48,709 nt of DNA from Bacteroidota bacterium. GTDB lineage: Bacteria; Bacteroidota; Bacteroidia; Bacteroidales; Prolixibacteraceae. The translations under genes and the position numbers were made by a program. The notes under the pieces are model-generated. The model worked only from the letters and a program-made list of their open reading frames with translations, did no database searches and was not told the DNA's origin. Positions 1 to 8,147 of the stretch are shown piece after piece. Positions within the stretch are counted from its first letter, which is position 1. Every line of letters begins with the position of its first letter. The stretch spans positions 1 to 48,709 of the forward strand of contig JAJRSD010000030.1 of NCBI GenBank assembly GCA_024278975.1. The letters are read 5' to 3'.

Positions 1-270
1 CAAGGCAGATAAAAATGAATTTTAACTCATCATAAATTATTCTAAACCCATATTTAGTGAAATAACAAAAATATTATATCTGATATTCAATTAGTTAACA
101 TTTAAATATCCTGTTTTTTTAAAACTTTCGGACAGGTATGACAGTTCGCAAAAATAAGTTATTAAATCAAGTACGGCAAATTAACCTGCTTTATTCTGGT
201 TAAATAAAGAAATTAACACAGGGTTAACTGCCTGAAAAAATTATACTGAAAAATTGATAAAGCAACTACT
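1..270. other. Left-edge non-coding stretch
   Basis: This is an AT-rich stretch without a convincing reading frame. A short inverted repeat (TTAACC ... GGTTAA) lies around 180-202. I see no RNA gene. The only readable signal is the promoter that begins at its right end and serves the TPR regulator. Confidence 0.5.
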
Positions 271-302
271 GTTGACTTCAATCTAATTTATTACTATTTT
301 TG
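271..302 (+). promoter_or_regulatory. Bacteroidetes-type promoter of the TPR regulator
   Basis: GTTG at 271-274 is followed by 20 bases and then TATTTTTG at 295-302. This matches the Bacteroidetes sigma-ABfr layout (TTTG, 19-21 bases, TAnnTTTG). Transcription would begin near 309, which favours the ATG at 332 over the upstream TTG at 311 as start codon. Confidence 0.55.
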
Positions 303-331
303 ATTCTTTATTGTCAATACTTTCGTTTTCA

Positions 332-694
332 ATGATTACCAGTAATCTATACAACATCTTAAAATGTAACTCAGTATCGTTAAAAACTTTACTGATATTT
401 TTGTTGCTTAGCTTGCCATTGTTGCTTTTCCCACAAGATCGTTTTAACCTGATGGAGAAAAACCTTCCCTCTATGATAGATGATATTGCCAAAGTGAACA
501 GGTTGCTGGAACTTGGCGAATACTTTTGCAGCGAAGAAAACGACAAGGCAATGATGTTTTTACAAGATGCATATTCAATCTCGCTTGAGCTGGATTACAC
601 ACGTGGCATAGGACGTAGTTTAATGTGGATAGGACGTGTTTATTATTATGAGTCGAATTTAACCTGTCGAACAAATACCTTGACAAGGCAATAA
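332..694 (+). pseudogene. TPR/HTH regulator, N-terminal fragment (frameshifted)
   Basis: This is the N-terminal part of a regulator whose remainder continues in another frame up to 2157. It begins with a short cytoplasmic stretch and a hydrophobic export or anchor segment ending near FPQD, followed by the first TPR-like helices. After the codons for YYYES the frame runs into nonsense and stops at 694. Reading one frame over from about 649 gives EFNLSNKYLDKAIKPLKEDG, a natural TPR continuation. Inserting one G after base 655 (tcg-aattt becoming tcg-gaa-ttt) restores one continuous protein. The start is placed at the ATG at 332 because a promoter box ends at 302. The break may be real decay or an assembly error. 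No programmed-frameshift slippery site is evident. Confidence 0.75.
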
Positions 695-741
695 AACCGC
701 TGAAAGAGGATGGCGATATTGAAACTCTCTCGTTTTGGTAT

Positions 742-2157
742 TTGGCAAAATCGTTTTCGTTACGGGCAATAACCAACTATGCCCCTGCAATAGAGATGTT
801 AAAAAAATCAATTGAGTTGGCAGAAAAAATTGGTGAAAGAAAAAGAATATCGACTTGTTATTATTGTATTGGTGAAATTATGTTAGACAGTGGCGATACT
901 AACAAAGCCATGCGTTATTTTAACGAGTCGCTTTCAATAAAAAAGGAGATTAAGGATACAATTGGAACTGCCAGTGTGTACAGTTGCATTGGGAATGCGT
1001 ATAATACGTTGGGAATTCCCGACTCATCATTGTACTATTTTAAACAGGCATTGTTAATACGTTCCTTACTAAAAAACAAACGGCACATTGCCTCTTCTGA
1101 GTTGAGCATTGGTGAAACCCTTGCTAAAATGGGGCGGTATTCAGAGGCAGAGGTAGCATTAAAACATGCATTTAGCATATTTGAAAAATTCGATGAGGAG
1201 ACAGGGATGGTTATGGCAAACCTCCTGCTGGCCGATGCTTTAAACAGACAAGGCAATCCAAAAGCTCTCGAAATTGCCAGACAAACCCTTAATCGTGCTG
1301 AAAAAATAAACAATGCGAATTTGCTTGGAATGACGTATGGAAAGTTAGTAGAGATTTATGTATTTAACAGCGATTTTAAAACTGCCTTTAACTATCAGAA
1401 AATGCATAACGAGATTAAAGACAGTCTGTTTAACTCGGAAAAAGAACGAATACTAACCGAAGTTGAAGCAAAATTTCAAACAGAGAAAAAAGACAATGAA
1501 ATTCGATACCTGATTGAGAAAAATAAAATCCAGCGAAAAAATAATATTCTGTTATTTGTTTTAATAGTTGTGTTTGCTTTAATGGTTGTGTTGCTGTTCT
1601 TTCTGCTTAAAACAAAATTAGTTGCGTTAAAACGCCAAAAAATAGTTCACGAACAGGAGAACACAATAAATAAACAAGAGAAGCAAATTATTGAACAGGA
1701 GAAACAGTTGTTACAGGAGCAGCTTGAATCGAAAAACCGGGAGCTCGCTGCAAAGGCATTGGAAATGATTCGGTATAACGATGCCATTTCGGGGATTATT
1801 GAAAAGTTGGAGAAAATGGGATATTTATTGCACGATAATAGTGATGCACAAAAAGCGATAAACGACATTGTTAAGGAAATTAATTCGAATACCAAACAAA
1901 ATATCTGGAATGAATTTGAAAAGGTTTTTAAAAATATCCACTCAGAGTTTTATAAGAATCTGATTGAAATTTGTCCCGACATTACCGCCTCCGAAATAAA
2001 AATTGCCGCTCTGCTTAAATTAAATCTTACCACAAAAGAGACAGCTGCCATTACCTACAAATCGGAAGGCGGAATTAAAACCACACGCTACCGTTTGCGC
2101 CAAAAATTGAGGCTAACAAGCAACGATAAACTTGTTCTATTCCTGATGCAGATATAA
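742..2157 (+). CDS. TPR transmembrane regulator with C-terminal HTH (main fragment)
   Basis: This is the bulk of a Bacteroidota TPR-type signalling protein. It has several tetratricopeptide repeats over roughly the first 230 residues of this frame. A single transmembrane helix follows (NILLFVLIVVFALMVVLLFF), then a long Gln/Glu-rich coiled coil. The C-terminal domain resembles a LuxR-like helix-turn-helix (ITASEIKIAALLKLNLTTKE ... GGIKTTRYRLRQKL). The layout, with periplasmic TPR, TM, coiled coil and cytoplasmic HTH, is typical of membrane-bound transcription regulators of this phylum. The frame is open from about 649, upstream of its first ATG at 742, and the missing N-terminus is the fragment at 332-694. 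The target genes are unknown. The role is inferred from architecture only. Confidence 0.8.
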   Translation: MAKSFSLRAITNYAPAIEMLKKSIELAEKIGERKRISTCYYCIGEIMLDSGDTNKAMRYFNESLSIKKEIKDTIGTASVYSCIGNAYNTLGIPDSSLYYFKQALLIRSLLKNKRHIASSELSIGETLAKMGRYSEAEVALKHAFSIFEKFDEETGMVMANLLLADALNRQGNPKALEIARQTLNRAEKINNANLLGMTYGKLVEIYVFNSDFKTAFNYQKMHNEIKDSLFNSEKERILTEVEAKFQTEKKDNEIRYLIEKNKIQRKNNILLFVLIVVFALMVVLLFFLLKTKLVALKRQKIVHEQENTINKQEKQIIEQEKQLLQEQLESKNRELAAKALEMIRYNDAISGIIEKLEKMGYLLHDNSDAQKAINDIVKEINSNTKQNIWNEFEKVFKNIHSEFYKNLIEICPDITASEIKIAALLKLNLTTKETAAITYKSEGGIKTTRYRLRQKLRLTSNDKLVLFLMQI

Positions 2158-2509
2158 TATTCATCAATCTTATTCAAAGTTTTCTTACTTGTTTTTAATA
2201 CCAATTTGCAAATACATTTTGTTGTTTGTCGGTATTGTTCCACAGCAACAGTTTTTGCCACATTTTTCACTTTGTGACTTTTTGAAACTAATATAAGACC
2301 TTTAGCTGACCCCTCAAAATATGATTTACCGCTGAGCAGTCCTAATTTTATAATGCGATTTGAAATTGACCGGTAATGGAGAAAAAAAAGAAAATATATT
2401 GCACATAAAGATAATCGCGAAAAAGCGAATAAAACTTCCATTAAAAAGCTTAAAAGTAAAATGAAGCACCAAACAGATGCTTTAAATAAAATCTTAAAAA
2501 CCATAAAAA
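2158..2509. other. Spacer with a decayed small Lys-rich reading frame
   Basis: This is about 350 bases between the regulator and the truncated T9SS-type precursor. On the plus strand, ATG at 2376 opens a frame that stops at once. If the run of eight A at 2382-2389 had seven, it would read through to a stop at 2527-2529 as a 50-residue, very basic, helical peptide (MEKKRKYIAHKDNREKANKT ... KNEDEKH). That may be a small gene broken by a homopolymer indel or chance in AT-rich DNA. No RNA gene is visible. Confidence 0.3.
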
Positions 2510-2788
2510 ATGAAGACGAAAAACATTAAAAAACGATTCTTGCAAACTCTATTTAGTTTAATCACAGCTTTTTTACTTCTTATTCCTTTAAATAATATGG
2601 CACAACAACTGTCGCCCGAAGTAGTGTGTTCGGGCGGTGGAAGTGTTTTCGGAAATTCGGTTTATCTCGATTACTCCATCGGACAGATTGCAGATGAATT
2701 GCTCACAAACTCAGGATTAACATTGACCCAGAGATTTTTACAAGGCGTTGTAGTTAGTGCCTGCATGGCGAATGTTACTAATATATAA
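2510..2788 (+). CDS. Truncated secreted T9SS-type precursor (5' remnant)
   Basis: This 92-residue protein has a clear signal peptide (basic start, hydrophobic core, cleavage near MAQQ). It then carries the N-terminal pattern common in Bacteroidota T9SS-exported proteins: SPEVVCSGGG, YLDYSIGQIADELL, LTLTQRFLQG. In full-length relatives this leads to a PNP-type C-terminal sorting domain. Here the frame ends shortly after FLQG with an unrelated tail (VVVSACMANVTNI), and no PNP motif is found in the next 200 bases in any frame. It is best read as a 5' remnant of a larger gene, unlikely to be functional as a T9SS cargo. Confidence 0.5.
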   Translation: MKTKNIKKRFLQTLFSLITAFLLLIPLNNMAQQLSPEVVCSGGGSVFGNSVYLDYSIGQIADELLTNSGLTLTQRFLQGVVVSACMANVTNI

Positions 2789-3014
2789 TTCTTAAACAAG
2801 TTGAACGATGTTATTATTTAAGATAATGCAATTTAGTTCACCCCACCCTTAGCCCTTATGAAATATACAAAGTCTAATGTAAGTTCCGTTTAAACCTATT
2901 GAAAAACGAAAAAATAGAAATGCAAGGAATTGGCGGTAAAAGACTTAAAGCTAGGTGGAATGAGAACTATTTGCTTAAAGTATTGATTATAAAAGTGTAA
3001 ATTTGCCCTGACAT

Positions 3015-4427
3015 TTATCGTGCCTGATTTCGCTGCCGCATAAAAAGTTCGTTTTGGAGAAAAGTACCAAATTGTTTTTCAAAACCGTCTAACGGAGCTT
3101 TTGCTGCTACAAACTGAACTTTATGATTTTCGTCTAAAAGGAAACATTGCGGAAACGATTTTACTTTGTAACTATCGATAAATTTGTGGTCTTCATCAAT
3201 CAATTTGATACCTGCAATTTTATTTTCAACAAGAAATCCTTTCATTTTGGCAACTTCGGTTTTGCGTAATACAATAAATATTTCGAGATGCTTTTTAAAG
3301 CGTTGCTCAATATTTATGAGGTATTTCAGTTGTTCGCGACAAACTATCATTTCGGTGTCGGCAAAAATAATATACTTGAATTTTTTGTTGTCTTTGTCAG
3401 TACAGACTTTCTGTCCATCTAAATTTTTCAAACAGATAACCGGTGCAAGAGTTCCTTTTTGAAGGTGCGTAAATTTAGCTGAAATATTGAGTGCCGTCTC
3501 TCTAATTATTTTATTCGAATTTTTTGTGAACTGTTTAGATTCTACAATTTTTATAATCGAACTCTTCGAGAAATCGTTGGAATAAAAAGCATCGTGTAAC
3601 AATTTTAAAATAACCAAATCTGTAATTTCACCTGTAATATTATATTTGTTTTTAACCAGGTCTTGCAGACTCAAAATATCACCACTGTTTACAGCCGTTC
3701 GTATTTTACCTCCTTTTACCGATTTGGCTTCGAAACTTAACTGGTCGTTAAAAGTTTTATCAAAAAAATTAATAAACGAAGGGCAACTCCAAAATTGAGA
3801 TTTGATACCTGAAAACACTTGTGCAAATTGCTCTGGCTTTTTCCTGAAAGCTTCAGCCTCAACCATTTCTAGTTTCATTTTTTTATGAAAAGAGAATGTT
3901 TCTGACTTAATACCTCCAAACTCTTTATCCAATAAAAAAACAATGGAATCGTAAATATCTTTCGATTGTCGAAAATAGAGTTCATTAAAAAACTTATCGG
4001 TTAACTGATTATACTTTATTGTAAAATCTGAGATTTCATTATTGATTTGAGTATCGTTTTTAGTTTTAAACCAAAAGGCCACCGGACTAAAATATGGATT
4101 CTTTTGGTCGGCAAAAGATTTCTCGTGTAAAGGAGGCAGGCGCAATTCCAGAGTTTCGCCAGACTCGATAAAAAGCATTCCCCTATAAACTCCAAAATTG
4201 CAAAAAGTATAAATTGTGGTTTTATTATTAACAGTTGTTTCGCATTTTCCATTTTTATCGAAATCCAACGAGAAAACGAATTCAGCTTTTTTTGTAATGG
4301 GATCGGAAAATTGAAAAAAGTTCAGTTTTTTTCCTGCATATTCTAAATTCTCGCATCGGATAATTGAAGAGCCTTTTGCAAAAAAAGGTAATAGAATTAT
4401 AAAAATAAAAATAGATAATTTGTGCAT
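3015..4427 (-). CDS. Secreted thioredoxin-fold protein lacking the CXXC pair
   Basis: This 470-residue exported protein begins with signal peptide MHKLSIFIFIILLPFFAKG. An N-terminal half of beta-rich character is followed by a helical middle. The C-terminal 150 residues look like a TlpA/thioredoxin fold (GTLAPVICLKNLDGQKV, then KFKYIIFADTE, later VKSFPQCFLLDENHKV with the cis-Pro loop). Where TlpA-like oxidoreductases carry WCxxC, this protein has DTEMIVCREQ, a single Cys, so ordinary disulfide exchange is unlikely. An in-frame ATG at 4463 lies inside coaD. The ATG at 4427 is preferred because it begins the signal peptide and falls 11 bases after the coaD stop. It is co-directional with coaD and probably co-transcribed. 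The function is unknown. Confidence 0.7.
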   Translation of the reverse strand: MHKLSIFIFIILLPFFAKGSSIIRCENLEYAGKKLNFFQFSDPITKKAEFVFSLDFDKNGKCETTVNNKTTIYTFCNFGVYRGMLFIESGETLELRLPPLHEKSFADQKNPYFSPVAFWFKTKNDTQINNEISDFTIKYNQLTDKFFNELYFRQSKDIYDSIVFLLDKEFGGIKSETFSFHKKMKLEMVEAEAFRKKPEQFAQVFSGIKSQFWSCPSFINFFDKTFNDQLSFEAKSVKGGKIRTAVNSGDILSLQDLVKNKYNITGEITDLVILKLLHDAFYSNDFSKSSIIKIVESKQFTKNSNKIIRETALNISAKFTHLQKGTLAPVICLKNLDGQKVCTDKDNKKFKYIIFADTEMIVCREQLKYLINIEQRFKKHLEIFIVLRKTEVAKMKGFLVENKIAGIKLIDEDHKFIDSYKVKSFPQCFLLDENHKVQFVAAKAPLDGFEKQFGTFLQNELFMRQRNQAR

Positions 4428-4437
4428 TCGCCTATGT

Positions 4438-4920
4438 TTACTTTTTATCGATTTTAAACTCATCCATGTTTAACGATTTTGGTATAAACATACTTACATC
4501 GCCACCATGCGACACTATATCGCGTACAATTGTTGCCATAACCGGAGTATGTTCCGGCAGAGTTAAAAGGAAAACCGATTCAATTTCAGGATGCATCTTT
4601 TTGTTTATCTGAGCAATTGCACGTTCGTATTCAAAATCGGAAGAAGTTCTGATACCACGCAAAATGTAATTTGCATCTACCTCTTTACAAAAATCTACGG
4701 TCAACCCATCGTAAATTTGCACCTCAATTTTATCCTCATCCTGAAAAACCTGATTAATCCATTTCAATCTTTTTTCGATGGGATAAAATGACTGTTTGTT
4801 TGCGTTGTAGCCAATCATTATCACAATTTTATCGAATAAAGGTAAAGCTCTTTGAACTATTGATTCGTGTCCGATTGTAAAAGGATCGAACGATCCCGGA
4901 AAAATTGCTACTCTATCCAT
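4438..4920 (-). CDS. coaD: Phosphopantetheine adenylyltransferase
   Basis: This enzyme transfers AMP from ATP to 4'-phosphopantetheine, giving dephospho-CoA, the penultimate step of coenzyme A synthesis in the cytoplasm. Its 160 residues are the usual family length. The nucleotidyltransferase signature PGSFDPFTIGH (residues 8-18, with the T/HxGH motif as TIGH) is intact. So are the ILRGIRTSSDFEYE segment and the C-terminal ATIVRDI motif (the ISSTxVR equivalent). It lies upstream of the thioredoxin-fold gene on the same strand. There is no sign of damage. Confidence 0.96.
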   Translation of the reverse strand: MDRVAIFPGSFDPFTIGHESIVQRALPLFDKIVIMIGYNANKQSFYPIEKRLKWINQVFQDEDKIEVQIYDGLTVDFCKEVDANYILRGIRTSSDFEYERAIAQINKKMHPEIESVFLLTLPEHTPVMATIVRDIVSHGGDVSMFIPKSLNMDEFKIDKK

Positions 4921-4975
4921 TTTGCTTTTTTTTAATATTAAGCTGAAAAAGTTTCTTCAAAAACGATTTGTACAG

Positions 4976-7195
4976 TTAGTTTATTGCCTTTGCCCGGTTC
5001 GAACTCACAAACAGAATATTACCCAAATCGTGATAACCTTCCGACAGTTCTTCAATATTTGAGAGCATCTCCGACGTAAATCCAATTAATGTCAAATCAG
5101 CATCTGCCGAGTATTTCATTATTGCAGTTTTACGATTTGCCGTTTCAAACGAAACCATTGAAATGTTAGATGGACTAATGGGCAGGCGACCTGTTTTTAT
5201 CAGTTCCATTAACTGTTTACGTTTTTCCTCCATCTCTTTTTCCGGATAAAGTGCAAAAATTTTAATGTGCCCCTTTTTCCAATCCGGATGTCCCAAAATA
5301 ATGTACCCCAGCAAAATCATTAAATTGGCATTCCGATAATCTTCGGGGCTAATCCAGATATGAAGTTCCTTTTTATCGCCAAAACTTTTATACGAAGTAT
5401 TTAAAATACAAATATCAAAACCGGCAGATTCAACCAAACTATAATTGGCCTTAATTTCTTTTAAATTATCTGGATCGGTTCTCGAAAACTCAAAAAGAAT
5501 CAGATTATTTCCTTTTCCTGAAAGCCCTGAAAGTTGCACAACCTGCGCAATTGCCGAGGTGTATGATGGAGAAATCATTGTGTCGAGATAGACACGATTT
5601 TTATTCCCGGCAGAAAGAGAAATAAGTCGATCGAGAACTTCTTTCGACTCTTTTGTGGTTTCTTCGTTTAAAAAACCTTTGATAAAATGGATGTAAGTTC
5701 CGAAGCCATATTTATACGAAATCCATCGCATAATATCGAAAGCAGAACGGCGTTTAAAAGTATCGTGCGAAATGCAAACTCCAAAAGGTCTCCATCCGGT
5801 ATCTTTTTTATTGTTATCGGCACGTTGAAGCATTATTTGCAGTTGCCGGCTAAGTTGAAAAATCACTCCTTTAAAAAGTTTATTTAACCCCTGGTTCTCC
5901 TCGTTATTTGTCATTATTACGTAATAAATAATTCCCATAATAACCACGGCAAAAGCGGCGTACGGAGCATTCATTTTAAACATCAACCAGATAGAAAACA
6001 GAGCACCAATAAGCGAAATGTACCAGTTTGAACGGAAAGTGGGGCGATAGGCGGGGTCGGCAGCAAAATGTTCTAAAAATGAGATTAAACAAATTGCCCC
6101 GTAGGTAACCATAAAAAACATTGAAATAATTTGAGCCACAAAGTTAACATCGCCAATAATTACAAAAAAGAATGCTATTATAATTGTAATTACCGAACCA
6201 TTTATTGGCTCATTATCATTTTCCCGACCTTTGGCAAACCATCGGTTTACCGTTTTTTGTGGAAATATATCATCGAATCCGATTGCCTGTAATGTACGGG
6301 GAGCAACTATTATCGATCCCAGTGCAGAACTTAATGCGGCCGCCCCCAAGCCAATGGGGATAATTGGACCCCACAAAGCAATTTTACTCATAATCAACTG
6401 GTCGCTTACCAAATCTTCGGGCGAGGCCGAAATTGCAAACTTATATGCAATGGCAACATAAACCAACATTCCAACAACCGTAGCCCACAAAGTTCCCCGG
6501 GGTATCGATCTCTTCGGGTCTTTTAAATCGCCCGATAAACCAAGCCCGGCAGCCAACCCTGTGAAAGCGGGGAAGATTATTGTGAAAACAAAAAAGAAAT
6601 TTTCATTATTTGCAACATGTGTATTAAAATTAATCTGAGCAGGTTTTATTGGCGAGTCTCCCAGGAAAAAAAGTACCAGTGATGTAAACAAAACAGCCAC
6701 AACAAAATATAAAGCCTTCATGCCAATATTAGCACCTTTTGTTAATATCAGTGCCGATAAAAGTGCCATAGTTGGAATTGAAATCCATCGGCGATCGGGA
6801 ATATAAAATCCGTAATTCTGACTAATCCAGTCGATAACCGGTTCGAATGCCTCGCCAAATGCAATTACATAAAATGCTACACTAATTGCCTGCGACAAAT
6901 AAAGTGTAATTCCAATGGCTCCCCCAATATTTAGTCCAAACGAACGGCTGATAATATAATATGCACCGCCACCCTGTACCCGCTGGTTGGTAGCAATTTC
7001 GGCAACTGCAAATGCTGTGGGAATTGTTACAACATGCCCGAGAATAATTATTCCGATAGCTCCCCAAAACCCAACCTGACCAACTGCCCAGCCAAAACGG
7101 AGGAATAGTATTGCACCGAGAATTGTGGAAAGAGCCGTGAGAAAAACCGGCATTGTGCCAAATTTAGCATTGGTATTTACCAGTGATTTTGCCAT
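4976..7195 (-). CDS. SLC12-like APC-superfamily permease (cation-chloride/amino-acid type)
   Basis: This 739-residue transporter has about twelve transmembrane helices in residues 15-450. They include the APC-fold core GTMPVFLTALSTILGAILFL and QGGGAYYIISRSFG (residues 74-87). A soluble C-terminal region of about 290 residues follows (starting near KKDTGWRPFGVCISHDTFKR), ending in a universal-stress-like alpha/beta part. The GGGAYYIISR element and the long cytoplasmic tail resemble bacterial relatives of Na-K-Cl and K-Cl cotransporters (SLC12). Amino-acid transport remains possible because both belong to the APC superfamily. It stands alone, read away from the glycosyltransferase locus. Substrate and ions cannot be read from the sequence. 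Confidence 0.85.
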   Translation of the reverse strand: MAKSLVNTNAKFGTMPVFLTALSTILGAILFLRFGWAVGQVGFWGAIGIIILGHVVTIPTAFAVAEIATNQRVQGGGAYYIISRSFGLNIGGAIGITLYLSQAISVAFYVIAFGEAFEPVIDWISQNYGFYIPDRRWISIPTMALLSALILTKGANIGMKALYFVVAVLFTSLVLFFLGDSPIKPAQINFNTHVANNENFFFVFTIIFPAFTGLAAGLGLSGDLKDPKRSIPRGTLWATVVGMLVYVAIAYKFAISASPEDLVSDQLIMSKIALWGPIIPIGLGAAALSSALGSIIVAPRTLQAIGFDDIFPQKTVNRWFAKGRENDNEPINGSVITIIIAFFFVIIGDVNFVAQIISMFFMVTYGAICLISFLEHFAADPAYRPTFRSNWYISLIGALFSIWLMFKMNAPYAAFAVVIMGIIYYVIMTNNEENQGLNKLFKGVIFQLSRQLQIMLQRADNNKKDTGWRPFGVCISHDTFKRRSAFDIMRWISYKYGFGTYIHFIKGFLNEETTKESKEVLDRLISLSAGNKNRVYLDTMISPSYTSAIAQVVQLSGLSGKGNNLILFEFSRTDPDNLKEIKANYSLVESAGFDICILNTSYKSFGDKKELHIWISPEDYRNANLMILLGYIILGHPDWKKGHIKIFALYPEKEMEEKRKQLMELIKTGRLPISPSNISMVSFETANRKTAIMKYSADADLTLIGFTSEMLSNIEELSEGYHDLGNILFVSSNRAKAIN

Positions 7196-7302
7196 ATATT
7201 ATCTGTTCTTTTAGACGATAAAGATTAAATATAAAATTGAAAAACCAAATCTTTTTCCTAAAAATACTATTTCATTTCTGTTTCAACACAACAAAAACAG
7301 AT

Positions 7303-7310
7303 CAAAAATA
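7303..7310 (-). promoter_or_regulatory. Possible -7 box of the SLC12-like permease
   Basis: CAAAAATA on the plus strand reads TATTTTTG on the minus strand, matching TAnnTTTG. The upstream element is poor and the untranslated leader would be about 100 bases, so this is tentative. Confidence 0.25.
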
Positions 7311-7377
7311 GTTCTATTCGGGAAATTGTTGAGATATTTGTTTCGGGTTGTATTATCATAGTTCATCTTTTTTCAGT

Positions 7378-7385
7378 TATATTTG
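7378..7385 (+). promoter_or_regulatory. -7 box upstream of the first envelope glycosyltransferase
   Basis: TATATTTG matches the TAnnTTTG consensus and lies 26 bases before the ATG at 7411. It supports 7411, not the in-frame start at 7348, as the true translation start. The -33 element is not clear. Confidence 0.45.
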
Positions 7386-7410
7386 CGGACTTAAAAATTT
7401 ACAAAATCAA

Positions 7411-8139
7411 ATGAATACACCACTTCTATTATCCATTATAATTCCCGTTTATAACGAGGAAAATACGATTGAAGCAATATTAAACCGTGTTATTGATGTT
7501 AAGTTAAATTACGGATATTCAAAGGAGATAATATTAGTTAACGATTTTTCGACAGATAAATCGGCAACCGTTATTAAGAAATTCATTAACGACCACGAAA
7601 CCGTATTAATGAGTCTTTATCATCAGCCCAAAAATATGGGTAAAGGTGCTGCCCTTCACCGTGGAATTGCAGAGGCAACCGGCGAATGTTTAATTATTCA
7701 GGATGCTGATTTAGAGTACGACCCACGCGAATATAACGACCTGCTAAAACCCATTGCCGAAGGAAATGCCGATGTGGTTTACGGCTCACGTTTTATGGGA
7801 GGAAACCCACACCGAATCTTATTTTTCTGGCATTCGTTGGGGAATAAATTTCTTACTATGATTTCTAATATGTTTACCGATTTAAACCTGTCGGACATGG
7901 AAACCTGCTACAAACTTTTTAAGTCTGACATAATTAAATCGCTTAATTTAAAAGAGAACCGATTTGGTTTTGAGCCGGAAGTTACTGCAAAAATTTCGCG
8001 TGTACCCAACATTAGAATTTACGAAGTGGGTATTTCGTACTACGGCAGAACTTACGACGAAGGAAAGAAAATTGGCTGGCGCGATGGATTTCGTGCTTTG
8101 TGGAGTATTTTAAAATACAATATTTTTTCAAGAAAATAA
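7411..8139 (+). CDS. Family 2 glycosyltransferase (DPM1-like)
   Basis: This 242-residue GT-A enzyme resembles dolichyl/polyprenyl-phosphate mannose or glucose synthases. Motifs: [10 protein letters not shown] (8-17) for nucleotide binding, [10 protein letters not shown], the metal-binding DAD at 98-100, and YGSRFMGG. A later [10 protein letters not shown] and the RFGFEPEV segment also belong to this family. There is no C-terminal membrane domain, so it would act at the inner face of the membrane making a lipid-linked sugar. The next gene, a GT-C membrane glycosyltransferase, overlaps no coding bases but starts 8 bases after this stop. A lipid-phosphate-sugar synthase followed by its GT-C user is a logical pair. 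Sugar identity is unknown. Confidence 0.9.
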   Translation: MNTPLLLSIIIPVYNEENTIEAILNRVIDVKLNYGYSKEIILVNDFSTDKSATVIKKFINDHETVLMSLYHQPKNMGKGAALHRGIAEATGECLIIQDADLEYDPREYNDLLKPIAEGNADVVYGSRFMGGNPHRILFFWHSLGNKFLTMISNMFTDLNLSDMETCYKLFKSDIIKSLNLKENRFGFEPEVTAKISRVPNIRIYEVGISYYGRTYDEGKKIGWRDGFRALWSILKYNIFSRK

Positions 8140-8147
8140 AAGTGAAC

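Noticed and set aside
332-2157. Programmed ribosomal frameshifting in the TPR gene
   Set aside because: No slippery heptamer or downstream structure is visible at 640-670, and the family is normally encoded in one frame. A plain one-base indel explains it.
2088-2504. A 138-residue minus-strand frame covering the spacer and the end of the TPR gene
   Set aside because: It overlaps a conserved HTH coding end on the other strand, and its hydrophobic/basic composition is what an AT-rich Lys-coding stretch gives when read backwards. No family motif is seen.
2884-3000. A 39-residue frame ending KVLIIKV before the thioredoxin-fold gene
   Set aside because: It has no convincing start signal, family pattern or T9SS sorting motif. 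It was considered as the lost 3' part of the truncated T9SS precursor but does not match a PNP-type end.
4016-4252. A second minus-strand protein inside the thioredoxin-fold gene
   Set aside because: It is a shadow frame within an intact conserved gene with no motif of its own.
8100-8147. Earlier start of the GT-C gene overlapping the GT2 gene
   Set aside because: The extra residues ([16 protein letters not shown]) come from the GT2 3' end read in another frame. The ATG at 8148, right after the GT2 stop, gives the natural N-terminus.
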